NCBI RefSeq assembly: GCF_052072235.1
Contig: NZ_CM125436.1
Location: forward strand, 434,001-498,000
DNA: 64,000 bases
Origin: Brevibacillus_D fluminis_A
Lineage (GTDB): Bacteria > Bacillota > Bacilli > Brevibacillales > Brevibacillaceae
Reading direction: 5' to 3'
Shown one piece after another: positions 58,332 through 64,000 of the stretch; the stretch's first letter is position 1; each line of letters begins with the position of its first letter. The translations under genes and the position numbers were made by a program. The notes under the pieces were generated by a model. That model saw nothing but the letters and a program-made list of their open reading frames with translations. It had not been told where the DNA came from and made no database searches.

Positions 58332-58763
58332 ATGATGTCTTATGAGGCATATATGAACCAAGTGATCCAGCCGATGCGCGATGAATTGACGCGCCACGGA
58401 TTCACCGAACTGCGTACGCCAGAGGAAGTGGAACAGGCTTTCTCCAACATGAAAGGTACCGCTCTGGTTGTCGTGAACTCCGTTTGCGGTTGCGCAGCGG
58501 GCTTGGCGCGTCCAGGCGTGGTGCACTCGCTGAACAACGAAGCGAAACCGGATCATCTCTACACGGTGTTCGCTGGACAAGACAAAGAAGCGACAGCAAA
58601 AGCGCGCGAATACTTCACAGGCTATCCGCCATCATCCCCATCCTTCGCCCTGTTGAAAGACGGCGAGCTGGTTGCAATGGTGGAGCGCCATCAAATTGAA
58701 AACAACTCGTTGGAAGGCATTTCTCATCTGCTCACGACTGCCTTTGACAAATACTGCAAATAA
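58332..58763 (+). CDS. brxB: bacilliredoxin, BrxA/BrxB family (YphP/YqiW)
   Basis: A 143-residue thioredoxin-like protein that removes bacillithiol from S-bacillithiolated proteins after oxidative stress. The CGC active site lies in VVVNSVCGCAAGLARPG, and the family stretch VFAGQDKEATAKAREYFTGY follows. ATG 58332 has AAGAGGAG upstream. Its stop codon is immediately followed by the aldo/keto reductase start, so the two are coupled. Presence implies the organism makes bacillithiol, a likely acceptor for SQR-derived persulfide. Confidence 0.92.
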   Translation: MMSYEAYMNQVIQPMRDELTRHGFTELRTPEEVEQAFSNMKGTALVVVNSVCGCAAGLARPGVVHSLNNEAKPDHLYTVFAGQDKEATAKAREYFTGYPPSSPSFALLKDGELVAMVERHQIENNSLEGISHLLTTAFDKYCK

Positions 58764-59645
58764 ATGCAAACGCGAGCGTACGGACGAGACCCGTTTCAAG
58801 TATCGCTGCTCGGTTTTGGTGCACAGCGCATCGTTGATGAACATGATTGTACCGAAGAGCAGGCGGTCGCAATTATTCGCCGTGCGGTAGAGCTGGGGGT
58901 CAATTATTTTGATACCGCCCCCAGCTATAGCGACGGTCAGTCGGAATCCCGGGTGGGCCTTGGGCTTCAAGGACTGCGCAATCGCGTTCACATCGCGACC
59001 AAAACCGGCGGCCGCACGCGGGATGCCGCCTTGCGCGATCTGGAAGGCAGCTTGAAGCGGTTGCAAACCGATTATGTCGATGAATGGCGCATCCACAATG
59101 TCATGCAGCCCAAAGATCTGGAAGCGGCGTTCGCCAAAGACGGTGCGATTCAGGCGCTGATGGAGGCGCGCGAGCAAGGGCTTGTCCGCAAGCTCTCCAT
59201 CAGCGGCCACACCGATCCGCGCTTGCTGGCCGAAGCGATCCGTCGCTTCCCGTTTGACAGCGCGCTGGTGGCGCTCTCGGCATTGGATCATTTCATCTAC
59301 AGCTTTGCGCACGATTTTGTTCCGTTGGCAGTGGAAAAAGGTGTCGCTGTCATCGGGATGAAGGTGATGGCGCTCGGCAAACTTGCGCCATGGACCAGCC
59401 AGGCATTGCGCTATACATGGAGTTTGCCGGTCAGCACCGCGATTCTCGGCGTAAGCAAGATGAGCGAGCTGGAGCAGGATGTGGCGGAGGCGAATGCCTT
59501 CACGCCGATGGACGAGATCGAACGCCTGGCGTTTTTCCAGGAGATCATGCCGCTGGTTCGCGCGGATGTGCTGCGCTGGAAAGCGGGCGAATGGATGTCG
59601 GGCGAGTGGTACAAGCTGCCTGAGCTGCATTTTCCGAAATCGTAA
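58764..59645 (+). CDS. aldo/keto reductase family oxidoreductase
   Basis: A 293-residue TIM-barrel reductase. N-terminal RAYGRDPFQVSLLGFGAQRI, GVNYFDTAPSYSDGQSESRVG (catalytic Asp and Tyr), and the catalytic Lys in VHIATKTGGRTR are visible; the catalytic His is represented by IHNV. The C-terminal segment AILGVSKMSELEQDVAE is typical. It is NADPH-dependent on aldehydes or ketones of unknown identity. The ATG abuts the brxB stop (TAAATG), so translation is coupled. A terminator follows. Confidence 0.87.
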   Translation: MQTRAYGRDPFQVSLLGFGAQRIVDEHDCTEEQAVAIIRRAVELGVNYFDTAPSYSDGQSESRVGLGLQGLRNRVHIATKTGGRTRDAALRDLEGSLKRLQTDYVDEWRIHNVMQPKDLEAAFAKDGAIQALMEAREQGLVRKLSISGHTDPRLLAEAIRRFPFDSALVALSALDHFIYSFAHDFVPLAVEKGVAVIGMKVMALGKLAPWTSQALRYTWSLPVSTAILGVSKMSELEQDVAEANAFTPMDEIERLAFFQEIMPLVRADVLRWKAGEWMSGEWYKLPELHFPKS

Positions 59646-59655
59646 CCACAACAAG

Positions 59656-59685
59656 ACCACCCATTTTCGTTGGGTGGTTTTTTTA
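59656..59685 (+). terminator. Rho-independent terminator
   Basis: ACCACCCA (59656-59663) pairs with TGGGTGGT (59671-59678), followed by TTTTTT. It ends the brxB-reductase transcript. Confidence 0.9.
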
Positions 59686-59706
59686 CAAGAAAAAGGAGGG
59701 GATCAG

Positions 59707-60453
59707 GTGTCGGGCCTTCTGGAAGTGAAAGGCGTATCAGGCGGGTATTTTGCGAGCCAGCCGGTCATCAAGGATGTCTCCTTCCGTGTCAACGAAAGGG
59801 AAATCGTGGCGCTGATCGGCTTGAATGGCGCGGGAAAAAGCACGACCATCAAACATATTCTTGGGTTGCTGGAGCCGAGAGAAGGGGTAGTCAGCATCGC
59901 GGGAAAAACGTTTCAAACCGATCCCGATACATATCGGTTCTCGTACGCCTACATTCCCGAGTCGCCCATTTATTATGAAGAACTTTCTCTATGGGAGCAC
60001 TTGGAATTAATGGCCATGAGCCACGGGCTGGAGCGATCAGTCCTTATGGAACGTGCGGAGCCGCTCTTGAAAGAGTTTCGGATGGAGGGGATGAAGGAGC
60101 GATTCCCCCAGCAATTTTCCAAGGGCATGCGGCAAAAGCTCATGATTATGATGGCCTTGCTCGTCGAGCCGCCTCTTTATATCATCGATGAGCCGATTTT
60201 GGGATTGGACCCGCTGGCGATCCGGTCGCTGATGAACTGGCTCAACCGGTGCAAGGAGCAAGGGGCAGGCATTTTGATGTCGACGCACATTTTGGCAACG
60301 GCCGAGAAAGTATGCGATCGGTTTCTCATTATGCACAAAGGCGAGATCAAGGCCCAAGGGACGCTGGAAGAACTCCGCAGTTCCACAGGATTGCACAACC
60401 ATTCGCTGGATGACATTTATCTTCAGATCGTAGAGGATGGGGATCAATCGTGA
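59707..60453 (+). CDS. ecsA: ABC transporter ATP-binding protein EcsA
   Basis: A 248-residue ATPase with Walker A GLNGAGKSTTIKH, the signature-like FSKGMRQKLMIM and Walker B PLYIIDEPILGLDPLA. In B. subtilis EcsAB affects protein secretion, sporulation and competence through the site-2 protease RasP; its transported substrate is unsettled. GTG 59707 is 7 nt from AAGGAGG. It overlaps ecsB by 4 bp (ATCGTGAAG), a typical coupled pair. Confidence 0.9.
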   Translation: MSGLLEVKGVSGGYFASQPVIKDVSFRVNEREIVALIGLNGAGKSTTIKHILGLLEPREGVVSIAGKTFQTDPDTYRFSYAYIPESPIYYEELSLWEHLELMAMSHGLERSVLMERAEPLLKEFRMEGMKERFPQQFSKGMRQKLMIMMALLVEPPLYIIDEPILGLDPLAIRSLMNWLNRCKEQGAGILMSTHILATAEKVCDRFLIMHKGEIKAQGTLEELRSSTGLHNHSLDDIYLQIVEDGDQS

Positions 60454-61589
60454 AGCTGGATGTTGATGCGTTATTTCACGAGCGGTTCAGACGGTTCTCC
60501 ATCGAATTCGTGCGCTATTCGCAGTATCTGGCCAATGGAGGCGTGCTTTTTTTCACCATCATTCTGGGCGGAATCCTCGCCTTTTATTACCGCAGCTTCG
60601 TTGAGTTGATTCCACCGTGGCTGCCGGTTCCGTATGTTCTCGCGCTTTTGCTCGCTGTCTTCACTGCAAGATGTCCGCATCGGACGTTTCTGCTGGAGGC
60701 CGACCTGCTTTTCCTCACGCCGCTCGAAACCGACATGAGCCGGTATTTTCAAAAGACGAAGCGCTACAATTTTTTCGTGCAGAGCGTCTGGCTGTGCGTC
60801 CTGCTTCTCATCTGTTCACCGATGTATACGGGGACGATGGGGGTGGGGCAGACGCAGCTGGTGTTTTACTGGTGTGTGCCGTTGGTGCTGAAAGGCTGGA
60901 ATGTGTACAGCAGCTGGATCGTGCTGCGGCTGCCTGAGAGGCGAGGTCAGCGGCTGCTGACGCTGGCGCGATTCGTTTATACGTACTATGTGATCGCTTG
61001 GACGCTTGGTGAGGGGCAGCTGTTCGCTTATCGGCACATTCCGTTTGGCGGCCTTTTGTGCATCGTTCCGCTCTTCTGGTTTCACGTCCGGCTGCAAAGG
61101 ATACGGTCGCGGCATTCGCTTAAATGGTACGCGCTGTTGGAGATGGAAAACGGACTGAAAAACAGGTTTTATCGAATCGTCAACCAGTTCACCGACATTC
61201 CTGCACTGCAGCACCGTGTCAAGCCGCGCCGCTGGCTCGATTGGGTTGCCACGCTGATCCCGTACCGCCAGTCGAATGCGGCGCGCATGTTGTTTTTCAA
61301 GACATTCATCCGTTCGGGAGACTATGCGGGCGTCTATGTCCGGCTCGTTTTGCTAGGAGCCTTCTTGGTCATGATTTTGCCCAATCCGTATGTCAAAATC
61401 ATCGTAGCCGCACTGTTTCTCCTGATCGCGCGCAGTCAGCTTGCCGGAATTCGGAAGCATCTGCAGGCCCCTGGCCGGCTTGCAATTTTTCCGATCAATG
61501 AGACCGAGCGCAAGCGTTCCTTTCAATGGGGATGCCGTCTGTTGCTGCTTTTGCAGGCAGCGGTGTCGATGATAGCAGCACTGTTGTAA
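60450..61589 (+). CDS. ecsB: ABC transporter permease EcsB
   Basis: A 379-residue integral membrane partner of EcsA with paired helices in its N-terminal part (GGVLFFTIILGGILAFYY), a charged loop (LLFLTPLETDMSRYFQKTKR) conserved in EcsB, and further helices near the C-terminus. It is somewhat shorter than the B. subtilis protein (about 408 residues). GTG 60450 overlaps the ecsA stop. B. subtilis has a third gene, ecsC, which is not present here: an MFS gene on the other strand follows. Confidence 0.87.
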   Translation: MKLDVDALFHERFRRFSIEFVRYSQYLANGGVLFFTIILGGILAFYYRSFVELIPPWLPVPYVLALLLAVFTARCPHRTFLLEADLLFLTPLETDMSRYFQKTKRYNFFVQSVWLCVLLLICSPMYTGTMGVGQTQLVFYWCVPLVLKGWNVYSSWIVLRLPERRGQRLLTLARFVYTYYVIAWTLGEGQLFAYRHIPFGGLLCIVPLFWFHVRLQRIRSRHSLKWYALLEMENGLKNRFYRIVNQFTDIPALQHRVKPRRWLDWVATLIPYRQSNAARMLFFKTFIRSGDYAGVYVRLVLLGAFLVMILPNPYVKIIVAALFLLIARSQLAGIRKHLQAPGRLAIFPINETERKRSFQWGCRLLLLLQAAVSMIAALL

Positions 61590-61594
61590 CAAAC

Positions 61595-61628
61595 AAACCA
61601 CCCCGTTTATGAGGCAGGGTGGTTTTTG
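61595..61628. terminator. bidirectional terminator
   Basis: AAACCACCC (61595-61603) pairs with GGGTGGTTT (61617-61625). It lies between the convergent ecsB and MFS genes; the MFS stop codon (61607) is inside it. Confidence 0.88.
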
Positions 61629-62836
61629 GCATGTTTTCCTGGGGTTTCGCGATTGAATGCGGCATGGAACAAAAAGAGAAAGATCGCCACGACCGATACG
61701 ACGGTACCCAGCAAAAGCACCGGGGTGATACCGCCTTCATCGTACAGCCGTCCGAACAAGAGCGGTCCGAGAACCCTGCCGATGCTGCCGAAGCTACCTG
61801 CGACGCCGAGATAAAACGGGGCGGCGAGGCCGGTTTTTTCGCTAATGAAAGCGGGAATCGCCGGGGCCATCAGCATTTCGCCCAATGTGATGATCACCAT
61901 GCCCAGCACGAGCATGTAATAGCTGTCATGATAAAACAGGATAAAGCCGAACCCGCAGCCGTAGCAGATCGCATTCGCCACCAGTTGGGCGGAAATCGTG
62001 CGGGCCCAAAGCCGTTTGATCAAAGAAGTGATCGGCTGTCCGAAAAAAATCACCACGCCATTCACGGTCCAAAGGAAGCTGTAGGCGGTGTAATTGTAGC
62101 CCATATCGGTCAAGTAAGGCGCGACGCCCGAATTCCACAGCGCCATCGAAAACCAGATGGAGGCGGAGCCAAGTCCGATAAACAAATAAATCCGGTATTG
62201 CATCAAGAGATAGAGGGGGCTTTGCTCCGATAGATTGGAAATCGCGCTTACGCTGACCTCCCGTTTATCCACCAGCGTCATGCCCCGCATGAACCAAAGA
62301 ATAAAAAGCGCGAAACCGATCGTGCTCAAGCTGTTGAACAGAAACGTGAACGAAAAGCTGAGCGAAGCGAGGACCCCGGCCAACGACGTACCGATCGCCA
62401 TCCCGATGTTGTTGCTCACATACACGATATTGAACAGCTCATTCCGCTTTTCTTTCCAGCGAAACCCGATGAACGCCTGAATCGCCGGAGTGGAGACAGA
62501 GTTTAATAGCCCGAGCAGAGACATGATGAAAACATAGACAGACCAATCACGGGTAAAAAGTATGGAAAGCTGAGAGATGCCACATAATAACAACGAGCCG
62601 ACGATCAGGGACTTGGCGCCAAGGCGGTGAAACAGGCTTCCGCCGATAAATTGCCCCGCGATTCCGGCCAACGATTGGAGCATGAGAACGAATCCCGCAT
62701 CAGCCATAGGACGGTGAAGCTCATGATAGACATACAGTGTGGTCAGCGGCCACATGAAAGCGCTACCTAAAGAGTTCACAAAGCTAGCTGCAACGAACAC
62801 GATCGCCTCTTTTGGATAGGCGGAAAGCCATTTCAT
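61607..62836 (-). CDS. MFS transporter
   Basis: A 409-residue major facilitator permease (start ATG 62836 with AGGTGA upstream; an earlier in-frame start at 62872 lacks a site). The helix 2-3 loop GGSLFHRLGAKSLIVGSLLL and the motif IQAFIGFRWKEKRNE are typical of MFS_1 drug exporters. The final residues are basic (AAFNRETPGKHAKN). The substrate is unknown. It is a single-gene transcript, convergent with ecsAB and divergent from the peptide-binding protein gene. Confidence 0.85.
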   Translation of the reverse strand: MKWLSAYPKEAIVFVAASFVNSLGSAFMWPLTTLYVYHELHRPMADAGFVLMLQSLAGIAGQFIGGSLFHRLGAKSLIVGSLLLCGISQLSILFTRDWSVYVFIMSLLGLLNSVSTPAIQAFIGFRWKEKRNELFNIVYVSNNIGMAIGTSLAGVLASLSFSFTFLFNSLSTIGFALFILWFMRGMTLVDKREVSVSAISNLSEQSPLYLLMQYRIYLFIGLGSASIWFSMALWNSGVAPYLTDMGYNYTAYSFLWTVNGVVIFFGQPITSLIKRLWARTISAQLVANAICYGCGFGFILFYHDSYYMLVLGMVIITLGEMLMAPAIPAFISEKTGLAAPFYLGVAGSFGSIGRVLGPLLFGRLYDEGGITPVLLLGTVVSVVAIFLFLFHAAFNRETPGKHAKNHPAS

Positions 62837-63073
62837 GTTTTTCACCTGATTTCTGCGAATGGTAAGTAGCACCAGTATACTTCTTTATGAAACACTTAGT
62901 AAATGAAAAAGTTTATAAACAAATAAATTTTAATCGCAACTTTAATTCTCTTTATCGATGTTAATGAAAATAACCAAATATAAAACATAATTAAATAAAC
63001 TTCAATATAGTTTAAAAATTTTTCAAATAGTTGTATTCTAATAAAAGATTTTTGATTAAGGGGGAAAAATAAG
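62837..63073. other. AT-rich intergenic region between the MFS and oppA-type genes
   Basis: No gene, hairpin or clear promoter pair can be singled out; many AT-rich hexamers could serve as -10 elements. A GGGGG run at 63060-63064 is the ribosome binding site of the next gene. Confidence 0.5.
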
Positions 63074-64000
63074 TTGAAAAAGAATGTTTTTGTCCTTGTC
63101 AGCTCTGTTCTCGTCTTAGGCGCTGCGCTTGCAGGTTGCGGTGGCAACTCGGCAGCTCCAGCACCTGCTGAAAATAACAATGGTTCCGCTGCACAACCAG
63201 CGAAAAATAACGGCCCACAAACTCTTCGTCTGAACCTGCACTCCGAGCCGCCAACGCTCGACCCAGGCATCGCGGAAGACTCGACTTCCGGTGCGGTAAT
63301 CCGCGCGACGTTTGACGGTTTGACTCGTACCGGTCAAGACGGCAAACCGCATGAATCCGTTGCAGAAAAAGTGGATGTTTCGCCAGACATGCTGACGTAC
63401 ACGTTCCATCTGCGCGACAGCAAATGGAGCAATGGCGATCCTGTAACAGCGAAAGACTTTGAATTCGCCTGGAAGCGCGCGCTCGATCCAAAAACAGCTT
63501 CCAACTATGCTTATCAGCTGTACTACATCAAGAACGGTGAAAAATTCAACAAAAACCAGGCGAAAATCGATGATGTTGGCGTAAAAGCGTTGGACGACAA
63601 AACGCTTCAAGTCACACTCGAAAACCCAACTCCATACTTCCTGGAGCTGACCGCTTTCTACACGTACTACCCGGTTGACCAAAAAGTCGTAACTGCTGAT
63701 CCAAAATGGGCGACAGAAGCGAAAACCCACGTGGGTAACGGTCCATTCAAAGTGGAGGCTTGGGAGCATAAGAGCAAGCTGACGCTGGTCAAGAACGATA
63801 ACTACTGGGATAAAGATGCTGTCAAATTGGACAAAATCGACTTCTCCATGGTTGAAGACGAGAACACCGAACTGTCCATGTTCGATAACGGTGAACTTGA
63901 CTGGGCAGGTGCGCCGCTGAGCACAATCCCGACCGATGCGATGCAATCGCTCAAGGATTCCGGCAAGCTGAACATCCAGCCAATCGCTGCAACCTATATG
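63074..64000 (+). CDS. oppA: oligopeptide ABC transporter substrate-binding lipoprotein (3' end outside window)
   Basis: The first 309 codons of an OppA-type solute-binding protein; the frame runs open through the last base. A lipoprotein signal peptide (VFVLVSSVLVLGAALAGCGG) with lipobox LAGC is followed by a low-complexity spacer (SAAPAPAENNNGSAAQ) and the family-5 binding domain: EPPTLDPGIAEDSTSG, FDGLTRTG, GKPHESVAEK, FAWKRALDPKT and HVGNGPFKVEAWEH. TTG 63074 is 9 nt from AAGGGGG. It should capture short peptides outside the membrane; the permease genes probably follow outside the window. The symbol reflects the family, not proven specificity. Confidence 0.9.
   Translation, partial: MKKNVFVLVSSVLVLGAALAGCGGNSAAPAPAENNNGSAAQPAKNNGPQTLRLNLHSEPPTLDPGIAEDSTSGAVIRATFDGLTRTGQDGKPHESVAEKVDVSPDMLTYTFHLRDSKWSNGDPVTAKDFEFAWKRALDPKTASNYAYQLYYIKNGEKFNKNQAKIDDVGVKALDDKTLQVTLENPTPYFLELTAFYTYYPVDQKVVTADPKWATEAKTHVGNGPFKVEAWEHKSKLTLVKNDNYWDKDAVKLDKIDFSMVEDENTELSMFDNGELDWAGAPLSTIPTDAMQSLKDSGKLNIQPIAATYM

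Noticed and set aside
63116..63946. 276-codon open frame antisense to the peptide-binding protein
   Set aside because: The plus strand encodes a lipoprotein signal and a family-5 binding domain in an uninterrupted frame to the window end.
1..64000. rRNA or tRNA genes, CRISPR arrays, prophage or transposase genes
   Set aside because: None recognised on reading both strands; small tRNA-like folds cannot be excluded without a covariance search.

Overview
The window reads as a chromosome segment of a mid-GC, Gram-positive, endospore-former-type Bacillota. The closest feel is Brevibacillus or another Paenibacillaceae genus, but that is inference from gene content. The supporting content is a glp regulon run by GlpP antitermination, an S-box (SAM) riboswitch, RNase J, a bacilliredoxin, EcsAB, a YtaF-type membrane protein, an S-layer-homology surface protein, a Vpr-like subtilase, cre-like catabolite sites and strong AGGAGG ribosome binding sites with frequent GTG/TTG starts. 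No rRNA, tRNA, CRISPR array, prophage or intact insertion sequence was seen.

Layout. 1-7.5 kb: the end of a PatB/MalY-type enzyme, then glpF-glpK-glpD-glpP with GlpP-type terminator leaders before glpF and glpD, then a molybdopterin oxidoreductase. 7.7-10.6 kb: TetR regulator with a second methionine aminopeptidase, a membrane protein and a GNAT acetyltransferase. 10.7-17.3 kb: a sigma-54-type activator followed by a sulfide-oxidation block (type II sulfide:quinone oxidoreductase, DUF1641 protein, persulfide dioxygenase fused to two rhodanese domains) that runs straight into a two-component pair. The PAS domain of the kinase carries a CX2CX11C cysteine motif resembling the iron-sulfur site of NreB. 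This block is the most interesting part of the window.

17.4-21 kb: RocB-type peptidase with an IclR regulator, then a structured untranslated region and a MOSC protein. 21-26.7 kb: envelope genes (divergent polysaccharide deacetylase, a secreted Cys/His-motif protein, an amidase, an OmpR-type two-component system, an NlpC/P60 hydrolase). The regulator and the hydrolase are divergent around three direct repeats spaced exactly 11 bp. 26.8-35.2 kb: Ca2+-type P-ATPase, YtaF, thioredoxin-reductase-like enzyme, three transporters, FMN reductase. 35.3-39.2 kb: a decayed subtilase fragment convergent with an intact 1041-residue subtilase.

39.5-42.7 kb: nitronate monooxygenase-like enzyme, a CitR-like LysR regulator that seems to use an ATC start codon, and citrate synthase. 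42.9-47.9 kb: a large S-layer-homology protein and a small secreted protein. 48-50.3 kb: ArsR-type regulator with an MFS pump. 50.4-56.4 kb: MetY under an S-box, divergent from cydAB, followed by a rhodanese, a YtkA-like lipoprotein and a SCO1 protein. 56.6-64 kb: RNase J, bacilliredoxin, aldo/keto reductase, EcsAB, an MFS pump and the start of an oligopeptide-binding lipoprotein that runs off the window.

Working together: glycerol uptake and oxidation (glp) and sulfide oxidation (sqr) both feed electrons to the quinone pool, which the bd oxidase can drain. Bd oxidases are known to tolerate sulfide. MetY assimilates sulfide, and rhodanese and bacilliredoxin functions handle persulfides and thiols. 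The sulfur genes are spread over about 45 kb, so a shared regulon is a hypothesis, not something the sequence proves.
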